Source of the DNA: Gammaproteobacteria bacterium
GTDB lineage: Bacteria; Pseudomonadota; Gammaproteobacteria; Pseudomonadales; Cellvibrionaceae
Direction of reading: 5' to 3'
NCBI GenBank assembly: GCA_004172865.1
Contig: SEBV01000019.1
Location: forward strand, 48,480 to 112,479
DNA: 64,000 nucleotides
Shown here: in pieces, positions 52,161 through 61,545 of the stretch
Layout: each line of letters begins with the position of its first letter
How positions within the stretch are numbered: position 1 is the stretch's first letter
Translations under genes and position numbers: made by a program
The notes under the pieces: model-generated
Seen by the model: the letters and a program-made list of their open reading frames with translations, nothing else
Told to the model about the DNA's origin: nothing
The model's database searches: none

Positions 52161-54746
52161 CTATTTTTCGACTTTAGTGCTACGGCTGTGGCTATTGGCG
52201 ACACCACTGCGCAAGAGTACTGATTGCTCACCCACCGCAACTGCGCCTTTATAAACCGACCAACTAGCGCCTTGATCCAGACTGTATTCAATTGCCAAAC
52301 CTGGGTAACCAACATTTGCCAACAGCTCGCCGTTTTTGATAATTCCACCTGGTGGCGGAAGGTAAAAGGCTGAACCTTTACTGGCTAATTTAGGTAATTC
52401 TTTCGCCGTAAGCGTGCTTGCGAAATCAGCCCACTCTTGCAGACGTGAACTGGTGTTTGGCTTATCGCCTTCCCAATCCGATTTATGCCAAGCGCGTTCC
52501 GCCAAGGCAGCTACGCGCGGGTAAATCATCTGCTCAAATTGCGCTGGTGTACGTACGGTTTCACTCCACAATTGGCCTTGAATACCAACTACATTTTCAC
52601 GCTTGTTGAGTTTGGGAAGCTCGCGGCCAACCAATGCATCGAGGTTGGTGATAGCAACCCCTTCACGGGTTTTATCAGCGTTAGCGTAGTAATTGTCGGG
52701 CATAAATCCAAAGACTTTGGCAGTGTCGGAATAGCGTGTAGCCCAGTAGTAGCCGCGTTCTTCGGCATTTGGCTCGTAGGGATGATCAAAATACAAATGG
52801 GTTCCGGGCGAGAGAATAACTTGATAGCCCGCATTCGCCAGACGATAAGCGCGATCCGCAACGCCCCACTCCCAGATGTTATCCCAAGCATTTGCGTAAA
52901 CTTTTTCGTTGGCGAATTGCTTGCGATTAAATGTGTTGGTCGGGTCGTACATCAAACCATCTTCCCAACCAGCCAAATCCAGACCGCGTGAATTAGTGAT
53001 ATCGGCAATTTTACTCACGAAGTAAGGCTTCAAATCCGCAACACCAGTCACGCCTTTTTCACCTTTCGCAAACAGCGCATTACACGCGGGCGATTGTTGC
53101 CACGCGCCTTTGCCAACTTCATCACCACCCATATGGAAAGTCACCATGCGCAAACCGGCTGCGCGATACATTTGCTGCAATTCGTAAATCACTTTTTCAG
53201 CAAAAGCGTAGGTTGATGGCAGACAAACGTTGATGGCGTTATCGGTGTAATTTTGCACCGATATGTATTGGGATTTATCCAAAGGATCGTTCAACAAATA
53301 CTGCTCAGCCGCCGCTTTCTGGCCTGCCGCTAACAGCTTTTTGTAACGCGCCTGCATGGACTTGATCGCCGCGCGTGCGTGGCCGGGCATATCAATTTCG
53401 GGCACAACTTCAATATGGCGAATGGCCGCAAACTTCAGGATTTCAATAAAATCTTCGCGAGTGTAATAGCCGTTTCCAGAACCGGATTTGCTCGGCCCCG
53501 TACCCAATTGAGTTAGCAGACACTGAGTTTCAGTCAGATCAAAGCAACGTGACGCACCCACATCAGTCAATTCCGGCAAGCCAGGAATCTGCAAACGCCA
53601 ACCCTCATCTTCCGTAAGGTGGAGATGCAATTTATTGAGCTTGTAGCGGCCCATTTGTTCGATCAAACGCAAGGTCACCGCTTTGCCGTGAAAATTGCGG
53701 CCCATGTCGTAATGCATGCCGCGCCAAGTAAAACGCGGGCTGTCGCTAACCGTTAATTTGGGGATGTCGAACTGCGCAGCAGAACCTGCTGGCAGCACAC
53801 CTAGGAGACTTTGAACTGCGTAAAATGCGCCAGCGTTATCGCCACCTGTTAACGCAATTTTGTCGCTATCTACCGATAAGATGTAAGCTTCTGCGGCTAA
53901 AGCGTCAGCTTTTGATTCAGAATTTGCAACGGTCAGGGATAAGACTTTGCCAGTAGCAGGAACTGTATCAGGCTGGGAATCGAGATTCAGGCCAGCGGCT
54001 TTCAACTCTTGTTGAAGATAAAGCGCTTCTTGAGTAAGACGACCAGCGTAGCGAATCTGCCAAGTTGAATCGAGTTTCACGCTGCCTTTGCCCAACTTGA
54101 GCGACTTAGGCGTGGGTGTAATCAACTGTACTTTCGCACTTACTTGATTCAGCGCAAGGTTATCTTGATAGCGCGATGCCGCCGTAGCGATAGGATACAA
54201 ATCAACCTTGCCATCACCACCAAAACGTTGTTGCTGTTCAGGCTTAACAATAGGGTCAACAAAACTGGCCAACTCTTCCGTATCAGTATTGGTAAAAACT
54301 TCAGCCGTTAAGCCAGGCTGAGCGATAAAAGCACGCGGCAAAAAGTCGCTATAACTCACTGCCCATTCGCCAGAACCGTATAAAAATTCCAAACTTGCAC
54401 CGGCCGCTAAACCAGCAAAATCCTTAGTGGGAGCAAGCTCGTTTAGATCGCCATTAATATGCGTGAGATGCAAACCCAAAGAATCGGGCGCATGAATATT
54501 GCGAACTGAGTGAAAGTAGATCCGCCAATTACCGGCACCCGCAGGCAGCGCTGTTTTGGATTGATTGTGCAAAACGATATGCGCTTGAAGACCACCGCCA
54601 AAATTGGTGATAACCCCAAATCGGAATTCGGTTTTCTGGGCAAAATCTTTTAAATCTTGCTGGCTAAGATTTTTAGCCGGTGTTTGCGCAAAGCTGGCCG
54701 CGCTTAAAAATGCAAACGCGAGAACTATAACGAAGGATTTTTTCAT
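52161..54746 (-). CDS. GH20 beta-N-acetylhexosaminidase (chitobiase)
   Basis: 861 residues from the ATG at 54746; the frame opens 12 codons earlier, outside the signal peptide. Signal peptide ends SFA|QT. Then come the chitobiase N-terminal beta domain, the GH20b alpha/beta domain (about 200-330), the GH20 barrel (WRGMHYDMGRNFH onward) with catalytic Asp-Glu in FHMGGDEVGKG near 540, and a C-terminal beta domain ending in a charged tail. It releases GlcNAc from chitooligosaccharides in the periplasm. A palindrome matching the chitinase-side site lies 59 bases upstream. Confidence 0.96.
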   Translation of the reverse strand: MKKSFVIVLAFAFLSAASFAQTPAKNLSQQDLKDFAQKTEFRFGVITNFGGGLQAHIVLHNQSKTALPAGAGNWRIYFHSVRNIHAPDSLGLHLTHINGDLNELAPTKDFAGLAAGASLEFLYGSGEWAVSYSDFLPRAFIAQPGLTAEVFTNTDTEELASFVDPIVKPEQQQRFGGDGKVDLYPIATAASRYQDNLALNQVSAKVQLITPTPKSLKLGKGSVKLDSTWQIRYAGRLTQEALYLQQELKAAGLNLDSQPDTVPATGKVLSLTVANSESKADALAAEAYILSVDSDKIALTGGDNAGAFYAVQSLLGVLPAGSAAQFDIPKLTVSDSPRFTWRGMHYDMGRNFHGKAVTLRLIEQMGRYKLNKLHLHLTEDEGWRLQIPGLPELTDVGASRCFDLTETQCLLTQLGTGPSKSGSGNGYYTREDFIEILKFAAIRHIEVVPEIDMPGHARAAIKSMQARYKKLLAAGQKAAAEQYLLNDPLDKSQYISVQNYTDNAINVCLPSTYAFAEKVIYELQQMYRAAGLRMVTFHMGGDEVGKGAWQQSPACNALFAKGEKGVTGVADLKPYFVSKIADITNSRGLDLAGWEDGLMYDPTNTFNRKQFANEKVYANAWDNIWEWGVADRAYRLANAGYQVILSPGTHLYFDHPYEPNAEERGYYWATRYSDTAKVFGFMPDNYYANADKTREGVAITNLDALVGRELPKLNKRENVVGIQGQLWSETVRTPAQFEQMIYPRVAALAERAWHKSDWEGDKPNTSSRLQEWADFASTLTAKELPKLASKGSAFYLPPPGGIIKNGELLANVGYPGLAIEYSLDQGASWSVYKGAVAVGEQSVLLRSGVANSHSRSTKVEK

Positions 54747-54804
54747 TATTAACGACTCATACAAATGTAAGGGACACGTCACTAACCGTCAGTTGCAACA
54801 CAAA

Positions 54805-54816
54805 GACAACGTTGTC
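54805..54816. promoter_or_regulatory. NagR-like palindrome upstream of the GH20 gene
   Basis: GACAACGTTGTC, a perfect 12-base palindrome, 59 bases before the GH20 start and within its promoter region. Same core as the site at 32301-32318; I found CAACGTTG nowhere else in the window. Confidence 0.65.
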
Positions 54817-54971
54817 TAAGGTTACACCATAAATCGTGAAATGCCAGTAGCCGAACAAAAATTAACCCCCTTGAAGATTGTTTTCAAAAAATTGTCGATG
54901 GGCGGGCACTAATAAGGTCAAAGCAAAAAAGCTGACTTGAAGGAGTTTCCGAATTTCTGAGTAACAATAAC

Positions 54972-55805
54972 TTAATGCGCTTTTATAAAACTCAAAACCG
55001 CTTGGTTCCATTGCTCAGGGGTTTTAAAAAGAGCGTAGTGACCAACATTTGGGAGCATCACTAACTTTGCATTTGGAATCGCCGCCGCAATTTCCCTGGC
55101 GTGATCAGGACGAATTAATTCTTCCTCCTGACCATCCATAATCAGTGCTGGTGTGGTGATCTTCGCTAATTCAGCAGTCGTAAAATTCGGTTCAGCAAGC
55201 CACATCTGCCGGATTTTTTTTGCAATGATCGGAAGGTTTTCAGGGTGCGGTGACAGGGCTAAAAAATCGCTGCCGTTATCGTGCTCCATTTGCTCTGGCG
55301 ATACAGTGCGCAAGTAATCCATAAAATGTTTTTGCAAACCTGCGGGATTTATATTCGCGCCATAAGCAACAAATTTTTTTACGCGGTCTGGATGATGAAT
55401 CGCCAAATCTATTGCGATATTTCCACCATCACTCCAACCGACAATATAAGCCGACGGAAGCGATAATTTATCCATCAACCGAATAATATCTTCCGCCATT
55501 AGATGATAAGTCAGTGGCTCGGCCGAATCACTTGAGCGCGCTTGCCCACGACTATCCGGCGTAATAACACGATAATTTTTTGCAAACACCGACACTTGAT
55601 CTGCCCATGAATTTGCGCTGCCCATTCCGCCGTGCAAAAAAATAATGGGATCGCCTTTACCATATTGTTCAACGTACATGGAAATATCATTGAGTTGAAT
55701 ATATTCGCCTTTTGCAGCAGCATGTGATGACAAAGCGTATAGGCACGCGCTTAACATCAACAAAAAACTGAATGCGAAATTAAAATGACTTGCAGTCGTT
55801 TTCAT
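54972..55805 (-). CDS. Secreted alpha/beta hydrolase
   Basis: 277 residues with a signal peptide (ending SHA|AAK). HGGMGSANSW is the oxyanion segment, the nucleophile Ser is in VGWSDGGN, the acid in MDGQEE, the His in VGHYALF. General hydrolase fold; substrate unknown. Monocistronic by appearance. Confidence 0.9.
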   Translation of the reverse strand: MKTTASHFNFAFSFLLMLSACLYALSSHAAAKGEYIQLNDISMYVEQYGKGDPIIFLHGGMGSANSWADQVSVFAKNYRVITPDSRGQARSSDSAEPLTYHLMAEDIIRLMDKLSLPSAYIVGWSDGGNIAIDLAIHHPDRVKKFVAYGANINPAGLQKHFMDYLRTVSPEQMEHDNGSDFLALSPHPENLPIIAKKIRQMWLAEPNFTTAELAKITTPALIMDGQEEELIRPDHAREIAAAIPNAKLVMLPNVGHYALFKTPEQWNQAVLSFIKAH

Positions 55806-55920
55806 TCATAAACCTTATTCGGTGATGGAAAGCACTTTGCTTTAAAAATATCCAGGCAACAAAATTACACCTGTGATCTATGATATTACTGGACATCAAT
55901 TATTCAATTACGAGGACATT

Positions 55921-56478
55921 ATGGATACTCAACAACAACTCAGCCCCATTACCCGCGCCCTGCATTGGCTAGTCGCCTTAACCATAATTACGATGCTTGC
56001 GGTGGGATTTTATATGGCCACCTATGAAGTATGGTCGCTATATCCAATTCATAAAGCGTTCGGAGTGCTGGCTCTACTAATTATTTTACCGCGTATATTG
56101 TGGCGGCTAAAAAATGGCTGGCCAACACCCGTGCGCGATTATCCAACTTGGGAACACAAACTCGCCTTGGCGACCCATTGGATATTGATTTTGGGCACAA
56201 TAATTATGCCGATTTCCGGATTTATTTTCTCAGGTGCCGGTGGCTACGGCGTGGATGTATTTGGTTTTGTCATTGCACCCGCAAATCACAACCCGGCGAA
56301 CCCAAATGAAGTCATTCCATTTAATGCAGCTTTATCAAATGCAGGCCATGAAACTCACGAACTAGTGGGTTACTTAATGGTTATCGCCATTGTGTTGCAT
56401 GTTGCGGGCGCACTGAAGCACCTTTTCAAAATGATCAAGCTTATGCTGCATAATCCACCATTGCGCAGCTTCCATTAA
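55921..56478 (+). CDS. Cytochrome b561
   Basis: 185 residues, four helices, with haem-ligand histidines expected in RALHWLVA, HKAFG, HETHELVGY and LHVAGALKH. It transfers electrons in the inner membrane. GAGGA precedes the ATG at 55921. After ALKH the usual short charged tail is not recognisable; instead the last 35 codons lie antisense to the DUF6500-like gene. Confidence 0.9.
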   Translation: MDTQQQLSPITRALHWLVALTIITMLAVGFYMATYEVWSLYPIHKAFGVLALLIILPRILWRLKNGWPTPVRDYPTWEHKLALATHWILILGTIIMPISGFIFSGAGGYGVDVFGFVIAPANHNPANPNEVIPFNAALSNAGHETHELVGYLMVIAIVLHVAGALKHLFKMIKLMLHNPPLRSFH

Positions 56479-56601
56479 TAAGTCGGGATCATCATTTTTA
56501 TTCGCAAAGAACGCGTAAAAAGACAGACCTACATTGCTGCCCTTTTGTTCAATTTTTACATTGCATACGTCAAGTATTTTATTTCTAAGGCTTTCTCTCA
56601 T
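56374..56601 (-). CDS. DUF6500-like small protein
   Basis: 75 residues. MRESLRNKILDVCNVKI, GLSFYAFFANKNDDPDLLME and AAQWWIMQHKLDHFEKV resemble, from memory, the DUF6500 family. No known function. Its last 35 codons overlap the 3' end of cytochrome b561 on the other strand by 105 bases, and its final residues do not look like the family, so the C-terminus may be altered. Confidence 0.6.
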   Translation of the reverse strand: MRESLRNKILDVCNVKIEQKGSNVGLSFYAFFANKNDDPDLLMEAAQWWIMQHKLDHFEKVLQCARNMQHNGDNH

Positions 56602-56632
56602 ACCACATTATTTCTTATCGAACGATTTATAT

Positions 56633-57382
56633 TTAGGTCGGCTTACGGACCGCGTAGAGATGAAAATTCATTTTTATTTCTCTGACAGTTTCAGGATCAC
56701 CCCATACTTTTTCAATTTTTCCCGCAGCGTCTTCAAAAAATTGTGCTCCTTGTTTTTGCATACATCGTTGCGTAGCTGACCAAGTGTGCATATAAGCGAG
56801 TAACTGCGGTAAATTCCAATATTGATTCATTTCAATCTTGGGCGTTTCGATTTTCTTAAACGGAAAATCAATATCTGCATAAGCTTTCCACACCATTTGA
56901 TTTTGCACAGCCCAATAAGGCCGAATTATTCGCATGATGTTTTTATCAATTACACCATCAACAGCTGGCGAAATTGTAAACCAATCATAAGCCCAGGCAG
57001 AAAACACTCCACCGGGCTTTAACACGCGTAATGCTTCTGGCCAGAATTTTTCAAAATCAAACCAATGTAAAGCCTGTGCTACAGTGATTAAGTCGAATTG
57101 CTGATCAGCAAAATTGGTGCGCTCGGCAGATTGAACTGAGTATGTAATATTGTCCGCCGCCAATGCATGCGCAATTTGTTGCTCGCTCATATCCGTTGCT
57201 TGTACATGAGCAAATAGCTTTGCTAAACCAACCGCCGCTTGACCATTACCGGTAGCGCAATCCCAAACAGAACCATGATGCACAACGCACGACAACAAAA
57301 AATCAAACAACGCTTGCGGATATTGCGGTCGCGCCTGCGCATACAAATTGGATTTTTCTGAAAATAAATCGAGTGTAGTCAT
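56633..57382 (-). CDS. Class I SAM-dependent methyltransferase
   Basis: 249 residues. Motif I is WDCATGNGQAAVGL and the post-motif region includes FDLITVAQALHWFDFEKFWPEALRVLKPGG, typical of UbiE/type-11 methyltransferases. Substrate unknown. Confidence 0.93.
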   Translation of the reverse strand: MTTLDLFSEKSNLYAQARPQYPQALFDFLLSCVVHHGSVWDCATGNGQAAVGLAKLFAHVQATDMSEQQIAHALAADNITYSVQSAERTNFADQQFDLITVAQALHWFDFEKFWPEALRVLKPGGVFSAWAYDWFTISPAVDGVIDKNIMRIIRPYWAVQNQMVWKAYADIDFPFKKIETPKIEMNQYWNLPQLLAYMHTWSATQRCMQKQGAQFFEDAAGKIEKVWGDPETVREIKMNFHLYAVRKPT

Positions 57383-57440
57383 AACTATATTTACTCATGT
57401 AAGCAGCGCAGGCTGAATCTTGTTACTCAGCCAAATACAA

Positions 57441-57896
57441 TCACAGTTCTTTAGTCATGAAAACACTGTAAGGATCTTCAATATAATCCGCAAAAATTCC
57501 ACAATATTTAAAATCAAAACGTTCATACAATTTGCGGGCCGGCTCAAAATATTCCTGCGGTCCTGTTTCTAAACTCAAGCGCTTGTAACCACGTTGCTTT
57601 GCTTCATCAATAATATTTTGCAGCATTTTATTAGCAACACCTTTGCGCTTAAAGTTTGAAGATGTACGCATAGATTTCACTTCTGAATGCTGCGCATCTA
57701 ACTCTTTCAACGCACCGCAACCTGCCAATTCTCCTTCACTCCATATTGTCCAAAACGTAATTTCCGGCTGCCGCAATTTTTCAAGATCAAGCGCATGCAC
57801 ACTTTCTGGAGGGGAAACCAAATACATATCCCGCAAATGCTCAGATAAAAGCTCCGCGATTTCCGGGCCACGTAAATCATCGATTTTTATATTCAT
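57441..57896 (-). CDS. GNAT N-acetyltransferase
   Basis: 151 residues: GNAT core with AGCGALKELD, SSNFKRKGVANKMLQNI (acetyl-CoA loop) and LYERFDFKYCG. The first part PEIAELLSEHLRDMYLVSPPESVHALD is typical of one acetyltransferase subgroup. Substrate unknown. Confidence 0.93.
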   Translation of the reverse strand: MNIKIDDLRGPEIAELLSEHLRDMYLVSPPESVHALDLEKLRQPEITFWTIWSEGELAGCGALKELDAQHSEVKSMRTSSNFKRKGVANKMLQNIIDEAKQRGYKRLSLETGPQEYFEPARKLYERFDFKYCGIFADYIEDPYSVFMTKEL

Positions 57897-57962
57897 TAAT
57901 CCTCTATATCCTTTTTGTATTAAACATGGTGTTAGTCTTCGTAAATCAAAAAAATTTAAGTG

Positions 57963-58715
57963 CTATTTAACTCTATAAACCACGCTAACTGATTTACTTA
58001 ATAAAATAGTTTTTGGAATAAACATATTCGCACCAGCGGCATCGGGAACAAAATCAAGAGAAGGTGGTGGAATGTAATCTGGTGGAGCATTGACAGAACC
58101 GCGATAAATTCCAAAGACGGCTTCTAAAGAGGCGAAGTGATGATCTTGCGAGACGGCGTACATAGGGCCTAGCTTAACTCCCATACCGCTCGCCAAATCG
58201 GATGCATTTCGCTTTGCATTTGCTGTAGCTATTTTAAGCAAATCACGATCAATTTCGGCCTCATTTGAAACTTTAAACTCAGTGCGTATATTTTCAACAT
58301 TTTGTGAGGAAATTAGTTGATCAGCAAAAGATGAATAAAGGGATATATCTCGAAGCTCTACAGTAAAATTTTGAGAAACGTCGTAGCCTAAAATATCCAA
58401 ATCTTGATAGTGTTCATCACGTTTACGCTTTGTGCTTTTGTTGTATTCCGTGGAGGTTACTTGCATATCATCAATTCCCAACTTTCTAGTCAGTGCAATC
58501 AGGGCTTGTCCGCGGTTAGCAACCGATAACTTGGCTTCCTTAGAATCCTTATTAAATTCAATAATAGTAAAAGATATTTTGGCAATATCTGGTTTTACTT
58601 TAATTTCCGCATCTCCATTAGCCAGTAGAAATGGAAATTCTGGAATATTGTCAGCTATGGCATGACTGCCTAAAACCAAGAAAGTCAAAAAAGAAAAAAG
58701 ATATTTAAATTTCAT
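57963..58715 (-). CDS. Secreted SIMPL-domain protein (DUF541)
   Basis: 250 residues with a signal peptide (ending AIA|DN). The SIMPL pattern GDAEIKVKPDIAKISFTI opens the domain, with the LTRKLGIDDMQVTSTEYN segment next. Family members are periplasmic with no single known role. The gene lies beside the structured repeat. Confidence 0.9.
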   Translation of the reverse strand: MKFKYLFSFLTFLVLGSHAIADNIPEFPFLLANGDAEIKVKPDIAKISFTIIEFNKDSKEAKLSVANRGQALIALTRKLGIDDMQVTSTEYNKSTKRKRDEHYQDLDILGYDVSQNFTVELRDISLYSSFADQLISSQNVENIRTEFKVSNEAEIDRDLLKIATANAKRNASDLASGMGVKLGPMYAVSQDHHFASLEAVFGIYRGSVNAPPDYIPPPSLDFVPDAAGANMFIPKTILLSKSVSVVYRVK

Positions 58716-58860
58716 TATTTTATGTCCTTGTTAAAGATTAATAAAATCTGCAAAAAAATAATTTATATGTGACTTTTGGGTCGAGCATCGTGAACTTAGC
58801 CGGCCTGCTTTGATTTTAAATTCAATTGCTCGTATTAGCATCCCATACAAGTTCGCCGAG

Positions 58861-59040
58861 CATTGGAGGGAAATTGCCGGAAAACGCACAGGATGTGCGT
58901 TTTAGTGACGATGCGACAGGGATGTCGCACCGGAACGACGGCAATTTACCGAAACGCGCAGGAAACACGAACGAGATGGGTCGCCTTTCTTTTGGTTACT
59001 TTTCTTTGGCGAAGCAAAGAAAAGTGACTCGCCGGGGGCG
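58861..59040. repeat. Structured repeat-like element
   Basis: Several nested inverted repeats: ACGCACA/TGTGCGT (58884-58900), GCGACA/TGTCGC (58913-58928), AAATTGCCG/CGGCAATTT (58871-58947), and GTTACTTTTCTTTG/CAAAGAAAAGTGAC (58995-59028). I recall sequences of this kind recurring in gammaproteobacterial genomes. It occupies most of the 413-base gap 58716-59128. The frame open through it is not coding. Confidence 0.7.
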
Positions 59041-59128
59041 AAATGAAAATCTTCTTCTGATTCTCAAGCTCCAACTTATGAATGAATCCGAAATGTTGGG
59101 CTTCGTAAACTGAGCCCAACCTACATAC

Positions 59129-59779
59129 TCAATTATTGTCAAACTTAAAATTTCCATTTGATTGAGCTATAGCACAAGACGGATCTTCTGAATCGCTTAG
59201 CGAAAATATAAGCACTGTCGACTGCTTATCTTGCCAATGATTAAAAAGAATAGCGTGATCAAGAAATGTAACCTGAAGTTTTTTAACAATTGAAGGTAGT
59301 TCATAGTGAAATGAGTTTATTTTATTTGAATTATTCCAAGGATTTTCCACATGCAAAATACCTCCACATCTATCATAAAGCTTTGCGAGTTGTTTGAGTG
59401 AATAGTATTCCGACTCCTCTCTCATCTCAATTTGCTTGCTACCATCTTGTTGACCGATATATTTTTTATGTAAAGAACGAAAGAACATATTAGGATTTAT
59501 ATTTAAGACGTTATTAAGGATTTCTCGGCCATTCCAATCTTTGGTATAGTCACCTCCTCTGTTTTCTCTATACTTTTTATAGATAGCACGATGAATAGAA
59601 ACTAATGAAAAAGCGATGAGTTCAATTATTTTTCGAATTTGTAACGCGTGTGCTTCAATAACAAACCTATCTTTATTAGATTTGGAATAGCCACTGACGT
59701 AACTTAGCCTTGCCTTAATCTCCTCAAGGTGTTTTATATAAACCTGAACATTTTCTATATCTCGAATATCTTCAAGCAT
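59129..59779 (-). CDS. Unknown AT-rich gene
   Basis: 216 residues, clearly more AT-rich than neighbours. Mostly helical with many charged residues; EAHALQIRKIIELIAFSL near the N-terminus suggests a HEPN-like or other helical fold, but I cannot assign a family. No signal peptide. GAGGAT precedes the ATG at good spacing, so the start is solid. It begins just past the ilvA terminator and ends next to the structured repeat, consistent with acquired DNA. Confidence 0.75.
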   Translation of the reverse strand: MLEDIRDIENVQVYIKHLEEIKARLSYVSGYSKSNKDRFVIEAHALQIRKIIELIAFSLVSIHRAIYKKYRENRGGDYTKDWNGREILNNVLNINPNMFFRSLHKKYIGQQDGSKQIEMREESEYYSLKQLAKLYDRCGGILHVENPWNNSNKINSFHYELPSIVKKLQVTFLDHAILFNHWQDKQSTVLIFSLSDSEDPSCAIAQSNGNFKFDNN

Positions 59780-59803
59780 AGAATCCTCATAATTTAGTAT
59801 GTT

Positions 59804-59835
59804 AAAAAAAGGCGCAACTCTGGTTGTGCCTTTTT
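59804..59835 (-). terminator. Terminator of ilvA
   Basis: GGCGCAAC (59811-59818), loop TCTG, GTTGTGCC (59823-59830), one G-T pair, A- and T-runs on both sides. It lies just downstream of ilvA on the minus strand. Confidence 0.9.
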
Positions 59836-59844
59836 ATCAATCAC

Positions 59845-61359
59845 CTACCCCAAAAAAAACTTATAAGCTTCGTTTTTGGTTTCATCCCAGTAGGGATAAT
59901 TCAAATCGTTTAAAAATGCTTTTAAATCCGTGTAGTCTTTTTTCGGGACTTGCATGCCTACTAATACGCGGGCAGATGCTGAACCGTGGTTGCGATAGTG
60001 GAACAGCGAAATATTCCAGCGGCCTGCAACTTTGTTTAAGAAAGTCATGAGCGCGCCCGGGCGTTCGGGGAATTCGAAGCGGTATAAAACTTCATCCGTA
60101 ATTTGCGGTGCATGACCGCCCACTAAATGGCGAATGTGAAGTTTTGCTAATTCGTTTTCCGTCATGTCCACCAAATCATAGCCTTGGTCTTTTAATTCGG
60201 TGACTAAATCAGTGCGATCTTTTCCGCCGCTGCCTACTTGCACGCCCACGAAAATTTTTGCCGCTTTGCTGTCTGCATAGCGGTAATTAAATTCGGTGAT
60301 GTTGCGCTTCCCCAAGGCTTTGCAAAATTCCTTGTAAGCACCAGGGCGCTCGGGAATAGTTACGGCCAAAATTGCCTCGCGCTGTTCACCGATTTCGGTG
60401 CGTTCGGAAATATAACGCAGGCGATCAAAATTAATATTGGCGCCGCAATCTATCGCCACTAAGGTTTGGCCGGTGATGCCATATTTTTCGACATATTTTT
60501 TCAAACCAGCGACGCCGGTTGCGCCTGCAGGTTCGGCGATTGAGCGCGTGTCTTCAAAAATATCTTTAATGCCTGCGCAAATTTCGTCGGTGGTGACGGT
60601 GATACTTTCGTCGACAACTTTACGCAAAATTCTGAAAGTTTCTTCACCGATTTGCGCCACAGCGATGCCGTCGGCAAATATTCCGACTTGCGGAAGTATC
60701 ACGCGTTTTTTCTTTTCGAGTGCGGCAAATAAGCACGCGGACTCGTCAGATTCCACAGCGATAATTTTTGTTTCGGGACGCAAATATTTTACGTAGGCAC
60801 CAATGCCTGCCGCTAAACCGCCACCGCCGACAGCGATAAAAATCGCGTCGATTTTGCCGGGATACTGACTCAAAATTTCCATGCCGATGGTGCCTTGGCC
60901 GGCGATAACATCGGGGTCATCAAACGGATGAATATAGGTGAGGCCTTTTTCTTCCATTAATTTTTTCGCGTGTGCAGAGGCTTCGTCGTAATTGTCGCCG
61001 TGCAAAACCACTTTTGCGCCGCGCGCTTTTACTGCGTCCACTTTAATAGCAGGCGTAGTGCGCGGCATTACGATGGTGGCTTTAATGCCGAGATGTTGCG
61101 AGCCAAGTGCAACACCTTGCGCGTGATTACCCGCAGAGGCGCAAATCACACCGCGGTTGCGCTCTTCTTCGGTTAATTGCTGTAGCTTGTTGTAAGCCCC
61201 GCGCAATTTAAATGAAAACACCGGCTGCAAATCTTCGCGCTTCAGCAAGACTTTATTGCCGGTGCGCGTTGAGAGCAGGCGCGCGTGATCGAGCGGGGTT
61301 TCTACCGCGAGATCGTAGATGCGGGCATTGAGGATGCGTTTTATGTAGGAATCGGGCAT
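59845..61359 (-). CDS. ilvA: Biosynthetic threonine ammonia-lyase IlvA
   Basis: 504 residues. PLP fold II domain with the lysine in [12 protein letters not shown] and glycine loop VGGGGLAAG; two C-terminal ACT-like regulatory domains ([22 protein letters not shown] and [21 protein letters not shown]), so it is the isoleucine-inhibited biosynthetic enzyme. Makes 2-oxobutanoate for isoleucine. Divergent from rpiA, a common arrangement. Confidence 0.97.
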   Translation of the reverse strand: MPDSYIKRILNARIYDLAVETPLDHARLLSTRTGNKVLLKREDLQPVFSFKLRGAYNKLQQLTEEERNRGVICASAGNHAQGVALGSQHLGIKATIVMPRTTPAIKVDAVKARGAKVVLHGDNYDEASAHAKKLMEEKGLTYIHPFDDPDVIAGQGTIGMEILSQYPGKIDAIFIAVGGGGLAAGIGAYVKYLRPETKIIAVESDESACLFAALEKKKRVILPQVGIFADGIAVAQIGEETFRILRKVVDESITVTTDEICAGIKDIFEDTRSIAEPAGATGVAGLKKYVEKYGITGQTLVAIDCGANINFDRLRYISERTEIGEQREAILAVTIPERPGAYKEFCKALGKRNITEFNYRYADSKAAKIFVGVQVGSGGKDRTDLVTELKDQGYDLVDMTENELAKLHIRHLVGGHAPQITDEVLYRFEFPERPGALMTFLNKVAGRWNISLFHYRNHGSASARVLVGMQVPKKDYTDLKAFLNDLNYPYWDETKNEAYKFFLG

Positions 61360-61457
61360 AGGAATACAAACTTATCGGCTGAAAAAAGTAACCCGCATAG
61401 TAAACAATTTAACGCGCTCTGGCATGTCCCAATCGCGCCAACTAAAAAGAAACTCCG

Positions 61458-61463
61458 TATAAT
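61458..61463 (+). promoter_or_regulatory. -10 element of rpiA
   Basis: TATAAT, 82 bases before the rpiA start, in the ilvA-rpiA gap. No good -35 seen. Confidence 0.45.
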
Positions 61464-61545
61464 GCGCGCACTATTACAAGTCCATCGACATGACATCATT
61501 CGGCTATCAATACCAAAGAGACTTTTATACAGGGCGAAATTTTCC

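Noticed and set aside
58826..59113. 95-codon plus-strand frame through the structured repeat
   Set aside because: It crosses several inverted repeats, has no plausible start signal and reads as low-complexity sequence; I treat the region as a repeat.
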